A stretch of DNA of 64,000 nucleotides from positions 2,356,001 to 2,420,000 of the forward strand of contig JAPYXD010000553.1 of NCBI GenBank assembly GCA_030998225.1, in the 5' to 3' direction. The DNA is from Diplolepis rosae (taxonomy: Eukaryota; Arthropoda; Insecta; Hymenoptera; Diplolepididae). Shown here piece by piece: positions 32,649 through 47,400 of the stretch. The notes below the pieces were generated by a model. That model searched no databases, had not been told where the DNA came from, and worked only from the letters and a program-made list of their open reading frames with translations. How positions within the stretch are numbered: the first letter of the stretch is position 1; every line of letters starts with the position of its first letter. The position numbers and the translations under genes were made by a program.

Positions 32649-35600
32649 GTGGCCAAGTAATGCGCGAGTTCAATGGACCTCATGACTGATATAAATACAT
32701 AAGTGGCCTCGTAATACGCGAGTTAGACGAAGCCTGTCTTGAAAACAGTGGCCAAATAATGCGCGAGATTTCCGGACTCTGACTTTAAGTAAGGTGGCCA
32801 AGTAATGCGCGAGTTCTTAGGAGTATAAGAATTTTTATAAGTAGCCAAGTAATACGCGAGTTACACGAAGTCTGTCTTGAAAAGAGTGGCCAAGTAATGC
32901 GCGAATTCTTAGGAGTATAAGAATTGTTATAAAGTGGCCAACTAATACGCGAGATTTCCGGACTCTGACTTGAAGTAAAGTGGCCAAGTAATGCGCGAGT
33001 TCTTAGGAGTATAAGAATTGTTATAACGTGGCCAACTATTACGCGAGATTTCCGGACTCTGACTGAAAGTAAAGTGGCCAAGTAATGCGCGAGTTCTTAG
33101 GAGTATAAGAATTTTTATAAGTGGCCAAGTAATACGCGAGATTTCCGGACTTTGACTTTAAGTAAGGTGGCCAAGTAATGCGCGAGTTCTTAGGAGTATA
33201 AGAATTTTTATAAGTAGCCAAGTAATACGCGAGTTAAACGAAGTCTGTCTTAAAAAGAGTGGCCAAGTAATGCGCGAATTCTTAGGAGTATAAGAATTGT
33301 TATAAAGTGGCCAAATAATACGCGAGATTTCCGGACTCTGACTTGAAGTAAAGTGGCCAAGTAATGCGCGAGTTCTTAGGATTATAAGAATTTTTTTAAA
33401 GTGGCCAAGTAATACGCGAGATTTCCGGACTCTGACTTTAAATAAGGTGGCCAAGTAATGCGCGAATTCTTAGGAGTATAAGAATTTTTCTAAAGTGGCC
33501 AAGTAATACGCGAGATTTCCGGACTCTGACCTTAAGTAAGGTTGCCAAGTAATGCGCGAGTTCAATGGACCACAGGACTGATATAAATACATAAGTGGTC
33601 TCGTAATACGCGAGTTAAACGAAGTCTGACTTAAAGTAAAGTGGCCAAATAATGCGCGAGATTTCCGGACTCTGACTTGAAGTAAAGTGGCCAAGTAATG
33701 CGCGAGTTCCTAGGAGTGTACGAATTTTTATAACGTGGCCAAGTAATACGAGAATTCATAGGAGTATAAGAATTTTTCTAAAGTGGTCAAGTAGTACGCG
33801 AGATTTCCGGACTCTGACTTTAAGTAAGGTGGCCAAGTAATGCGCGAGTTCTTAGGAGTATAAGAATTTTTATAAGTAGCCAAGTAATACGCGAGTTAAA
33901 CGAAGTCTGTCTTAAAAAGAGTGGCCAAGTAATGCGCGAATTCTTAGGAGTATGAGAATTGTTATAAAGTGGCCAACTAATACGCGAGATTTCCGGACTC
34001 TGACTTAAAGTAAAGTGGCCAATTAATGCGCGAATTCTTAGGAGTATAAGAATTTTTATAAAGTGGCCAAGTAATACGCGAGATTTCCCGACTCTGACTT
34101 TAAGTAAGGTGATCAAGTAATGCGCGAATTCTTAGGAGTATAAGAATTTTTATAAGTAGCCAAGTAATACGCGAGTTAAACGAAGTCTGTCTTAAAAAGA
34201 GTGGCCAAGTAATGCGCGAATTCTTAGGAGTATGAGAATTGTTATAAAGTGGCCAACTAATACGCGAGATTTCCGGACTCTGACTTAAAGTAAAGTGGCC
34301 AAGTAATGCGCGAGTTCTTAGGATTATAAGAATTGTTATAAAGTGGCCAAATAATACGCGAGATTTCCGGACTCTGACTTGAAGTAAAGTGGCCAAGTAA
34401 TGCGCGAGTTCCTAGGAGTGTACGAATTTTTATAAAGTGGCCAAGTAATACGCGAGATTTCCGGACTCTGACTTCAAGTAAGGTGATCAAGTAATGCGCG
34501 AGTTCTTAGGAGTATAAGAATTGTTATAAGTAGCCAAGTAATACGCGAGTTAAACGAAGTCTGTCTTAAAAAGAGTGGCCAAGTAATGCGCGAATTCTTA
34601 GGAGTATAAGAATTGTTATAAAGTGGCCAACTAATACGCGAGATTTCCGGACTCTGACTTAAAGTAAAGTGGCCAAGTAATGCGCGAGTTCTTAGGATTA
34701 TAAGAATTTTTCTAAAGTGGCCAAGTAATACGCGAGATTTCCGGACTCTGACTTTAAATAAGGTGGCCAAGTAATGCGCGAATTCTTAGGAGTATAAGAA
34801 TTTTTCTAAAGTGGCCAAGTAATACGCGAGATTTCCGGACTCTGACCTTAAGAAAGGTGGCCAAGTAATGCGCGAGTTCAATGGACCTCATGACTGATAT
34901 AAATACATAAGTGGCCTCGTAATACGCGAGTTAGACGAAGCCTGTCCTGAAAACAGTGGCCAAATAATGCGCGAGATTTCCGGACTCTGACTTTAAGTAA
35001 GGTGGCCAAGTAATGCGCGAGTTCTTAGGAGTATAAGAATTTTTATAAGTAGCCAAGTAATACGCGAGTTACACGAAGTCTGTCTTGAAAAGAGTGGCCA
35101 AGTAATGCGCGAATTCTTAGGAGTATAAGAATTGTTATAAAGTGGCCAACTAATACGCGAGATTTCCGGACTCTGACTTGAAGTAAAGTGGCCAAGTAAT
35201 GCGCGAGTTCTTAGGAGTGTAAGAATTTTTATAACGTGGCCAAGTAATACGCTAATTCATAGGAGTATAAGAATATGTCTAAAGTGGTCAAGTAGTACGC
35301 GAGATTTCCGGACTCTGTCTTGAAAAGAGTGGCCAAGTAATGCGCGAATTCTTAGGAGTATAAGAATTTTTATAAAGTGGCCAACTAATACGCGAGATTT
35401 CCGGACTCTGACATGAAGTAAAGTGGCCAAGTAATGCGCGAGTTCTTAGGAGTGTAAGAATTTTTATAACGTGGCCAAGTAATACGCGAATTCATAGGAG
35501 TATAAGAATTTTTCTAAAGTGGACAAGTAGTACGCGAGATTTCCGGACTCTGTCTTGAAAAGAGTGGCCAAGTAATGCGCGAATTCTTAGGAGTATAAGA

Positions 35601-38600
35601 ATTGTTATAAAGTGGCCAACTAATACGCGAGATTTCCGGACTCTGACTTAAAGTAAAGTGGCCAAGTAATGCGCGAGTTCTTAGGATTATAAGAATTTTT
35701 CTAAAGTGGCCAAGTAATACGCGAGATTTCCGGACTCTGACTTTAAATAAGGTGGCCAAGTAATGCGCGAATTCTTAGGAGTATAAGAATTTTTCTAAAG
35801 TGGCCAAGTAATACGCGAGATTTCCGGACTCTGACCTTAAGTAAGGTGGCCAAGTAATGCGCGAGTTCAAAGGACCACAGGACTGATATAAATACATAAG
35901 TGGTCTCGTAATACGCGAGTTAAACGAAGTCTGACTTAAAGTAAAGTGGCCAAGTAATGCGCGAGTTCTTAGGAGTATAAGAATTTTTATAAGTGGCCAA
36001 GTAATACGCGAATTCATAGGAGTATAAGAATTTTTCTAAAGTGGCCAAGTAATACGCGAGATTTCCCGACTCTGACTTTAAGTAAGGTGATCAAGTAATG
36101 CGCGAATTCTTAGGAGTATAAGAATTGTTATAACGTGGCCAACTAATACGCGAGATTTCCGGACTCTGACTGAAAGTAAAGTGGCCAAGTAATGCGCGAG
36201 TTCTTAGGAGTATAAGAATTTTTATAAGTGGCCAAGTAATACGCGAGTTAAAAGAAGTCTGTCTTGAAAAGAGTGGCCAAGTAATGCGCGAATTCTTAGG
36301 AGTAAGAGAATTGTTATAAAGTGGCCAACTAATACGCGAGATTTCCGAACTCTGACTTAAAGTAAGGTGGCCAAGTAATGCGCGAATTCTTAGGAGTGTA
36401 AGAATTTTTATAAAGTGGCCAAGTAATGCGCGAGATTTCCGGACTCTGACTTTAAGTAAGGTGGCCAAGTAATACGCGAGTTCTTAGGATTATAAGAATT
36501 TTTCTAAAGTGGCCAAGTAATACGCGAGATTTCCGGACTCTGACTTTAAATAAGGTGGCCAAGTAATGCGCGAATTCTTAGGAGTATAAGAATTTTTCTA
36601 AAGTGGCCAAGTAATACGCGAGATTTCCGGACTCTGACTTTAAGTAAGGTGGCCAAGTAATGCGCGAGATTTCCGGACTCTGACTTTAAGTAAGGTGGCC
36701 AAGTAATGCGCGAGTTCTTAGGAGTGTAAGAATTTTTATAACGTGGCCAAGTAATACGCGAATTCATAGGAGTATAAGAATTTTTCTAAAGTGGTCAAGT
36801 AGTACGCGAGATTTCCGGACTCTTACTTTAAGTAAGGTGGCCAAGTAATGCGCGAGTTCTTAGGAGTATAAGAATTTTTATAAGTAGCCAAGTAATACGC
36901 GAGTTAAACGAAGTCTGTCTTAAAAAGAGTGGCCAAGTAATGTGCGAATTCTTAGGAGTATAAGAATTGTTATAAAGTGGCCAACTAATACGCGAGATTT
37001 CCGGACTCTGACTTAAAGTAAAGTGGCCAAGTAATGCGCGAGTTCTTAGGATTGTAAGAATTTTTCTAAAGTGGCCAAGTAATACGCGAGATTTCCGGAC
37101 TCTGACTTTAAATAAGGTGGCCAAGTAATGCGCGAATTCTTAGGAGTATAAGAATTTTTCTAAAGTGGCCAAGTAATACGCGAGATTTCCGGACTCTGAC
37201 CTTAAGTAAGGTTGCCAAGTAATGCGCGAGTTCAATGGACCACAGGACTGATATAAATACATAAGTGGTCTCGTAATACGCGAGTTAAACGAAGTCTGAC
37301 TTAAAGTAAAGTGGCGAAGTAATACGCGAGATTTCCGGACTCTGACCTTAAGTAAGGTGGCCAAGTAATGCGCGAGTTCTTAGGAGTGTAAGAATTTTTA
37401 TAACGTGGCCAAGTAATACGCGAATTCATAGGAGTATAAGAATTTTTCTAAAGTGGTCAAGTAGTACGCGAGATTTCCGGACTCTGACTTTAAGTAAGGT
37501 GGCCAAGTAATGCGCGAGTTCTTAGGAGTATAAGAATTTTTATAAGTAGCCAAATAAATCCGCGAGATTTCCGGACTCTGACTTTAAGTAAGGTGGCCAA
37601 GTAATACGCGAGTTCTTAGGATTATAAGAATTTTTCTAAAGTGGCCAAGTAATACGCGAGATTTCCGGACTCTGACTTTAAATAAGGTGGCCAAGTAATG
37701 CGCGAATTCTTAGGAGTATAAGAATTTTTCTAAAGTGGCCAAGTAATGCGCGAGATTTCCGGACTCTGACTTTAAGTAAGGTGGCCAAGTAATGCGCGAG
37801 ATTTCCGGACTCTGACTTTAAGTAAGGTGGCCAAGTAATGCGCGAGTTCTTAGGATTATAAGAATTTTTCTAAAGTGGCCAAGTAATACGCGAGATTTCC
37901 GGACTCTGACTTTAAATAAGGTGGCCAAGTAATGCGCGAATTCTTAGGAGTATAAGAATTTTTCTAAAGTGGCCAAGTAATACGCGAGATTTCCGGACTC
38001 TGACTGAAAGTAAAGTGGCCAAGTAATGCGCGAATTCTTAGGAGTATAAGAATTTTTCTAAAGTGGCCAAGTAATACGCGAGATTTCCGGACTCTGACCT
38101 TAAGTAAGGTGGCCAAGTAATGCGCGAGTTCAATGGACCACAGGACTGATATAAATACATAAGTTGTCTCGTAATACGCGAGTTAAACGAAGTCTGACTT
38201 AAAGTAAAGTGGCCAAATAATGCGCGAGATTTCCGGACTCTGACTTTAAGTAAGGTGGCCAAGTAATGCGCGAGTTCTTAGGAGTATAAGAATTTTTCTA
38301 AAGTGGTCAAGTAGTACGCGAGATTTCCCGACTCTGACTTTAAGTAAGGTGATCAAGTAATGCGCGAATTCTTAGGAGTATAAGAATTGTTATAAAGTGG
38401 CCAACTAATACGCGAGATTTCCGGACTCTGACTTAAAGTAATGTGGCCAAGTAATGCGCGAATTCTTAGGAGTATAAGAATTTTTCTAAAGTGGCCAAGT
38501 AATACGCGAGATTTCCGGACTCTGACCTTAAGTAAGGTGGCCAAGTAATGCGCGAGTTCAATGGACCACAGGACTGATATAAATAAATAAGTGGTCTCGT

Positions 38601-41413
38601 AATACGCGAGTTAAACGAAGTCTGACTTAAAGTAAAGTGGCCAAATAATGCGCGAGATTTCCGGACTCTGACTTTAAGTAAGGTGGCCAAGTAATGCGCG
38701 AGTTCTTAGGAGTATAAGAATTTTTATAACGTGGCCAAGTAATACGCGAATTCATAGGAGTATAAGAATTTTTCTAAAGTGGTCAAGTAGTACGCGAGAT
38801 TTCCGGACTCTGACTTTAAGTAAGGTGGCCAAGTAATGCGCGAGTTCTTAGGAGTATAAGAATTTTTATAAGTAGCCAAGTAATACGCGAGTTAAACGAA
38901 GTCTGTCTTAAAAAGAGTGGCCAAGTAATGCGCGAATTCTTAGGAGTATAAGAATTGTTATAAAGTGGCCAACTAATACGCGAGATTTCCGGACTCTGAC
39001 TTAAAGTAAAGTGGCCAAGTAATGCGCGAATTCTTAGGAGTATAAGAATTTTTATAAAGTGGCTAAGTAATACGCGAGATTTCCGGACTCTGACTTTAAA
39101 TAAGGTGATCAAGTAATGCGCGAATTCTTAGGAGTATAAGAATTGTTATAAGTAGCCAAGTAATACGCGAGTTAAACGAAGTCTGTCTTAAAAAGAGTGG
39201 CCAAGTAATGCGCGAATTCTTAGGAGTATAAGAATTGTTATAAAGTGGCCAACTAATACGCGAGATTTCCGGACTCTGACTTAAAGTAAAGTGGCCAAGT
39301 AATGCGCGAGTTCTTAGGATTATAAGAATTTTTCTAAAGTGGCCAAGTAATACGCGAGATTTCCGGACTCTGACTTTAAATAAGGTGGCCAAGTAATGCG
39401 CGAATTCTTAGGAGTATAAGAATTTTTCTAAAGTGGCCAAGTAATACGCGAATTCTTAGGAGTATAAGAATTTTTCTAAAGTGGCCAAGTAATACGCGAG
39501 ATTTCCGGACTCTGACCTTAAGAAAGGTGGCCAAGTAATGCGCGAGTTCAATGGACCTCATGACTGATATAAATACATAAGTGGCCTCGTAATACGCGAG
39601 TTAGACGAAGCCTGTCCTGAAAACAGTGGCCAAATAATGCGCGAGATTTCCGGACTCTTACTTTAAGTAAGGTGGCCAAGTAATGCGCGAGTTCTTAGGA
39701 GTATAAGAATTTTTATAAGTAGCCAAGTAATACGCGAGTTACACGAAGTCTGTCTTGAAAAGAGTGGCCAAGTAATGCGCGAATTCTTAGGAGTATAAGA
39801 ATTGTTATAAAGTGGCCAACTAATACGCGAGATTTCCGGACTCTGACTTGAAGTAAAGTGGCCAAGTAATGCGCGAGTTCTTAGGAGTGTAAGAATTTTT
39901 ATAACGTGGCCAAGTAATACGCTAATTCATAGGAGTATAAGAATTTTTCTAAAGTGGTCAAGTAGTACGCGAGATTTACGGACTCTGTCTTGAAAAGAGT
40001 GGCCAAGTAATGCGCGAATTCTTAGGAGTATAAGAATTGTTATAAAGTGGCCAACTAATACGCGAGATTTCCGGACTCTGACATGAAGTAAAGTGGCCAA
40101 GTAATGCGCGAGTTCTTAGGAGTGTAAGAATTTTTATAACGTGGCCAAGTAATACGCGAATTCATAGGAGTATAAGAATTTTTCTAAAGTGGTCAAGTAG
40201 TACGCGAGATTTCCGGACTCTGACTTTAAGTAAGGTGGCCAAGTAATGCGCGAGTTCTTAGGAGTATAAGAATTTTTATAAGTAGCCAAGTAATACGCGA
40301 GTTAAACGAAGTCTGTCTTAAAAAGAGTGGCCAAGTAATGCGCGAATTCTTAGGAGTATAAGAATTGTTATAAAGTGGCCAACTAATACGCGAGATTTCC
40401 GGACTCTGACTTAAAGTAATGTGGCCAAGTACTGCGCGAATTCTTAGGAGTATAAGAATTTTTCTAAAGTGGCCAAGTAATACGCGAGATTTCCGGACTC
40501 TGACCTTAAGTAAGGTGGCCAAGTAATGCGCGAGTTCAATGGACCACAGGACTGATATAAATACATAAGTGGTCTCGTAATACGCGAGTTAAACGAAGTC
40601 TGACTTTAAAAGAGTGGCCAAGTAATGCGCGAGATTTCCGGACTCTGACTTTAAGTAAGGTGGCCAAGTAATGCGCGAGTTCTTAGGAGTGTAAGAATTT
40701 TTATAACGTGGCCAAGTAATACGCGAATTCATAGGAGTATAAGAATTTTTCTAAAGTGGTCAAGTAGTACTCGAGATTTCCGGACTCTGACTTTAAGTAA
40801 GGTGGCCAAGTAATGCGCGAGTTCTTAGGAGTATAAGAATTGTTATAAAGTGGCCAACTAATACGCGAGATTTCCGGACTCTGACTTAAAGTAAAGTGGC
40901 CAAGTAATGCGCTAATTCTTAGGAGTATAAGAATTTTTATATAAAGTGGCCAAGTAATACGCGAGATTTCCGGACTCTGACTTAAAATAAGGTGATCAAG
41001 TAATGCGCGAGTTCTTAGGAGTATAAGAATTGTTATAAGTAGCCAAGTAATACGCGAGTTAAACGAAGTCTGTCTTAAAAAGAGTGGCCAAGTAATGCGC
41101 GAATTCTTAGGAGTATAAGAATTGTTATAAAGTGGCCAACTAATACGCGAGATTTCCGGACTCTGACTTAAAGTAAAGTGGCCAAGTAATGCGCGAGTTC
41201 TTAGGATTATAAGAATTTTTCTAAAGTGGCCAAGTAATACGCGAGATTTCCGGACTCTGACTTTAAATAAGGTGGCCAAGTAATGCGCGAATTCTTAGGA
41301 GTATAAGAATTTTTCTAAAGTGGCCAAGTAATACGCGAATTCTTAGGAGTATAAGAATTTTTCTAAAGTGGCCAAGTAATACGCGAGATTTCCGGACTCT
41401 GACCTTAAGAAAG
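32649..41413. repeat. Mosaic satellite segment rich in D1 monomers
   Basis: D1 monomers at 33541, 35846, 37211, 38109, 38537 and 40515 and D2 at 32649, 34857 and 39527 have irregular spacing. Part of it (about 38816-39392) resembles the hexamer tract at 8424-9000. No gene or other insert was seen. Confidence 0.75.
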
Positions 41414-44400
41414 GTGGCCAAGTAATGCGCGAATTCTATGGACCTAAAGACTGATCTAGATACAGATGGTGACTCCTACTAACCGAGTTAGACGAAGCCT
41501 GTCCAGAAAACAGTGGCCCGATAATGCGCGAGATTTCCGGACTCTGACTTTAAGTAAGGTGGCCAAGTAATGCGCGAGTTCTTAGGAGTATAAGAATTTT
41601 TATAAGTAGCCAAGTAATACGCGAGTTACACGAAGTCTGTCTTGAAAAGAGTGGCCAAGTAATGCGCGAATTCTTAGGAGTATAAGAATTGTAAAAAAGT
41701 GGCCAACTAATACGCGAGATTTCCGGACTCTGACTTGAAGTAACGTGGCCAAGTAATGCGCGAGTTCTTAGGAGTGTAAGAATTTTTATAACGTGGCCAA
41801 GTAATACGCTAATTCATAGGAGTATAAGAATTTTTCTAAAGTGGTCAAGTAGTACGCGAGATTTCCGGACTCTGTCTTGAAAAGAGTGGCCAAGTAATGC
41901 GCGAATTCTTAGGAGTATAAGAATTGTTATAAAGTGGCCAACTAATACGCGAGATTTCCGGACTCTGACATGAAGTAAAGTGGCCAAGTAATGCGCGAGT
42001 TCTTAGGAGTGTAAGAATTTTTATAACGTGGCCAAGTAATACGCGAATTCATAGGAGTATAAGAATTTTTCTAAAGTGGTCAAGTAGTACGCGAGATTTC
42101 CGGACTCTGACTTTAAGTAAGGTGGCCAAGTAATGCGCGAGTTCTTAGGAGTATAAGAATTGTTATAAAGTGGCCAACTAATACGCGAGATTTCCGGACT
42201 CTGACTTAAAGTAAAGTGGCCAAGTAATGCGCGAGTTCTTAGGATTATAAGAATTTTTCTAAAGTGGCCAAGTAATACGCGAGATTTCCGGACTCTGACT
42301 TTAAATAAGGTGGCCAAGTAATGCGCGAATTCTTAGGAGTATAAGAATTTTTATAAAGTAGCAAAGTAATACGCGAGATTTCCCGACTCTGACTTTAAGT
42401 AAGGTGATCAAGTAATGCGCGAATTCTTAGGAGTATAAGAATTGTTATAAAGTGGCCAACTAATACGCGAGATTTCCGGACTCTGACTTAAAGTAAAGTG
42501 GCCAAGTAATGCGCGAGTTCTTAGGATTATAAGAATTTTTCTAAAGTGGCCAAGTAATACGCGAGATTTCCGGACTCTGACTTTAAATAAGGTGGCCAAG
42601 TAATGCGCGAATTCATAGGAGTATAAGAATTTTTCTAAAGTGGTCAAGTAGTACGCGAGATTTCCCGACTCTGACTTTAAGTAAGGTGATCAAGTAATGC
42701 GCGAATTCTTAGGAGTATAAGAATTGTTATAACGTGGCCAACTAATACGCGAGATTTCCGGACTCTGACTGAAAGTAAAGTGGCCAAGTAATGCGCGAGT
42801 TCTTAGGAGTATAAGAATTTTTATAAGTGGCCAAGTAATACGCGAGTTAAACGCAGTCTGTCTTGAAAAGAGTGGCCAAGTAATGCGCGAATTCTTAGGA
42901 GTAAGAGAATTGTTATAAAGTGGCCAACTAATACGCGAGATTTCCGAACTCTGACTTAAAGTAAGGTGGCCAAGTAATGCGCGAATTCTTAGGAGTGTAA
43001 GAATTTTTATAAAGTGGCCAAGTAGTACGCGAGATTTCCGGACTCTGACTTTAAGTAAGGTGGCCAAGTAATACGCGAGTTCTTAGGAGTATAAGAATTT
43101 TTATAAGTAGCCAAGTAATACGCGAGTTAAACGAAGTCTGTCTTAAAAAGAGTGGCCAAGTAATGCGCGAATTCTTAGGAGTATAAGAATTGTTATAAAG
43201 TGGCCAACTAATACGCGAGATTTCCGGACTCTGACTTAAAGTAAAGTGGCCAAGTAATGCGCGAGTTCTTAGGATTATAAGAATTTTTCTAAAGTGGCCA
43301 AGTAATACGCGAGATTTCCGGACTCTGACTTTAAATAAGGTGGCCAAGTAATGCGCGAATTCTTAGGAGTATAAGAATTTTTCTAAAGTGGCCAAGTAAT
43401 ACGCGAGATTTCCGGACTCTGACTTTAAGTAAGGTGATCAAGTAATGCGCGAATTCTTAGGAGTATAAGAATTGTTATAACGTGGCCAACTAATACGCGA
43501 GATTTCCGGACTCTGACTTAAAGTAAAGTGGCCAAGTAATGCGCGAGTTCTTAGGATTATAAGAATTTTTCTAAAGTGGCCAAGTAATACGCGAGTTCTT
43601 AGGATTATAAGAATTTTTCTAAAGTGGCCAAGTAATGTGCGAGATTTCCGGACTCTGACTTTAAATAAGGTGGCCAAGTAATGCGCGAATTCTTTGGAGT
43701 ATAAGAATTTTTCTAAAGTGGCCAAGTAATACGCGAGATTTCCGGACTCTGACCTTAAGTAAGGTGGCCAACTAATACGCGAGATTTCCGGACTCTGACT
43801 TTAAGTAAGGTGGCCAAGTAATGCGCGAGTTCTTAGGAGTATAAGAATTTTTATAAGTAGCCAAGTAATACGCGAGTTAAACGAAGTCTGTCTTAAAAAG
43901 AGTGGCCAAGTAATGCGCGAATTCTTAGGAGTATAAGAATTGTTATAAAGTGGCCAACTAATACGCGAGATTTCCGGACTCTGACTTAAAGTAAAGTGGC
44001 CAAGTAATGCGCGAGTTCTTAGGATTATAAGAATTTTTCTAAAGTGGCCAAGTAATACGCGAGATTTCCGGACTCTGACTTTAAATAAGGTGGCCAAGTA
44101 ATGCGCGAATTCTTAGGAGTATAAGAATTTTTCTAAAGTGGCCAAGTAATACGCGAGATTTCCGGACTCTGACCTTAAGTAAGGTGGCCAAGTAATGCGC
44201 GAGTTCAATGGACCACAGGACTGATATAAATACATAAGTGGTCTCGTAATACGCGAGTTAAACGAAGTCTGACTTAAAGTAAAGTGGCCAAATAATACGT
44301 GAGATTTCCGGACTCTGACTTTAAGTAAGGTGGCCAAGTAATGCGCGAGTTCTGAGGAGTATAAGAATTTTTTTAAGTAGCCAAGTAATACGCGAGTTAA

Positions 44401-47400
44401 ACGAAGTCTGTCTTAAAAAGAGTGGCCAAGTAATGCGCGAATTCTTAGGAGTATAAGAATTGTTATAAAGTGGCCAACTAATACGCGAGATTTCCGGACT
44501 CTGACTTAAAGTAAAGTGGCCAAGTAATGCGCGAATTCTTAGGATTATAAGAATTTTTCTAAAGTGGTCAAGTAGTACTCGAGATTTCCGGACTCTGACT
44601 TTAAATAAGGTGAACAAGTAATGCGCGAATTCTTAGGGGTATAAGAATTTTTATAAGTAGCCAAGTAATACGCGAGTTAAACGAAGTCTGTCTTAAAAAG
44701 AGTGGCCAAGTAATGCGCGAATTCTTAGGAGTATAAGAATTGTTATAAAGTGGCCAACTAATACGCGAGATTTCCGGACTCTGACTTAAAGTAAAGTGGC
44801 CAAGTAATGCGCGAGTTCTTAGGATTATAAGAATTTTTCTAAAGTGGCCAAGTAATACGCGAGATTTCCGGACTCTGACTTTAAATAAGGTGGCCAAGTA
44901 ATGCGCGAATTCTTAGGAGTATAAGAATTTTTATAACGTGGCCAAGTAATACGCGAATTCATAGGAGTATAAGAATTTTTATAAAGTGCTCAAGTAATAC
45001 GCGAGATTTCCGGGCTCTGACTTAAAATAATGTGTCCAAGTAATACGCGAGTTAAACGAAGTCTGTCTTAAAAAGAGTGGCCAAGTAATGCGCGAATTCT
45101 TAGGAGTATAAGAATTGTTATAAAGTGGCCAACTAATACGCGAGATTTCCGGACTCTGACTTAAAGTAAAGTGGCCAAGTAATGCGCGAGTTCTTAGGAG
45201 TATAAGAATTTTTATAAGTAGCCAAGTAATACGCGAGATTTCCGGACTCTGACTTGAAGTAAAGTGGCCAAGTAATGCGCGAGTTCTTAGGAGTGTAAGA
45301 ATTTTTATAACGTGGCCAAGTAATACGCGAATTCATAGGAGTATAAGAATTTTTCTAAAGTGGTCAAGTAGTACGCGAGATTTCCGGACTCTGACTTTAA
45401 ATAAGGTGGCCAAGTAATGCGCGAATTCTTAGGAGTATAAGCATTTTTCTAAAGTGGCCAAGTAATACGCGAGATTTCCGGACTCTGACCTTAAGAAAGG
45501 TGGCCAAGTAATGCGCGAGTTCAATGGACCTCATGACTGATATAAATACATAAGTGGCCTCGTAATACGCGAGTTAGACGAAGCCTGTCCTGAAAACAGT
45601 GGCCAAATAATGCGCGAGATTTCCGGACTCTGACTTTAAGTAAGGTGGCCAAGTAATGCGCGAATTCTTAGGAGTATAAGAATTGTTATAAAGTGGCCAA
45701 CTAATACGCGAGATTTCCGGACTCTGACTTGAAGTAAAGTGGCCAAGTAATGCGCGAGTTCTTAGGAGTGTAAGAATTTTTATAACGTGGCCAAGTAATA
45801 CGCGAATTCATAGGAGTATAAGAATTTTTCTAAAGTGGTCAAGTAGTACGCGAGATTTCCGGACTCTGACTTTAAGTAAGGTGGCCAAGTAATGCGCGAG
45901 TTCTTAGGAGTATAAGAATTTTTATAAGTAGCCAAGTAATACGCGAGTTAAACGAAGTCTGTCTTAAAAAGAGTGGCCAAGTAATGCGCGAATTCTTAGG
46001 AGTATAAGAATTGTTATAAAGTGGCCTTATAATACTCGAGATTTCCGGACTCTGACTTAAAGTAAAGTGGCCAAGTAATGCGCGAGTTCTTAGGATTATA
46101 AGAATTTTTCTAAAGTGGCCAAGTAATACGCGAGATTTCCGGACTCTGACTTTAAATAAGGTGGCCAAGTAATGCGCGAATTCTTAGGAGTATAAGAATT
46201 TTTCTAAAGTGGCCAAGTAATACGCGAGATTTCCGGACTCTGACCTTAAGTAAGGTGGCCAAGTAATGCGCGAGTTCAATGGACCACAGGACTGATATAA
46301 ATACATAAGTGGTCTCGTAAGACGCGAGATAAACGAAGTCTGACTTGAAGTAAAGTGGCCAAATAATACGCGAGATTTCCGGACTCTGACTTTAAGTAAG
46401 GTGGCCAAGTAATGCGCGAGTTCTTAGGAGTGTAAGAATTTTTATAACGTGGCCAAGTAATACGCGAATTCATAGGAGTATAAGAATTTTTCTAAAGTGG
46501 TCAAGTAGTACGCGAGATTTCCGGACTCTGACTTTAAGTAAGGTGGCCAAGTAATGCGCGAGTTCTTAGGAGTATAAGAATTTTTCTAAAGTGGCCAAGT
46601 AATACGCGAGATTTCCGGACTCTGACCTTAAGTAAGGTGGCCAAGTAATGCGCGAATTCTTAGGAGTATAAGAATTGTTATAACGTGGCCAACTAATACG
46701 CGAGATTTCCGGACTCTGACTTAAAGTAAAGTGGCCAAGTAATGCGCGAATTCTTAGGAGTATAAGAATTTTTATAAAGTGGCCAAGTAATACGCGAGAT
46801 TTCCGGACTCTGACTTTAAGTAAGGTGATCAAGTAATGCGCGAATTCTTAGGAGTATAAGAATTGTTATAACGTGGCCAACTAATACGCGAGATTTCCGG
46901 ACTCTGACTTAAAGTAAAGTGGCCAAGTAATGCGCGAGTTCTTAGGAGTATAAGAATTTTTATAAGTGGCCAAGTAATACGCGAGATTTCCGGACTCTGA
47001 CTTTAAATAAGGTGGCCAAGTAATGCGCGAATTCTTAGGAGTATAAGAATTTTTCTAAAGTGGCCAAGTAATACGCGAGATTTCCGGACTCTGACCTTAA
47101 GTAAGGTGGCCAAGTAATGCGCGAGTTCAATGGACCACAGGACTGATATAAATACATAAGTGGTCTCGTAATACGCGAGTTAAACGAAGTCTGACTCAAA
47201 GTAAAGTGGCCAAATAATGCGCGAGATTTCCGGACTCTGACTTTAAGTAAGGTGGCCAAGTAATGCGCGAGTTCTTAGGAGTATAAGAATTTTTATAAGT
47301 AGCCAAGTAATACGCGAGTTAAACGAAGTCTGTCTTAAAAAGAGTGGCCAAGTAATGCGCGAATTCTTAGGAGTATAAGAATTGTTATAAAGTGGCCAAC

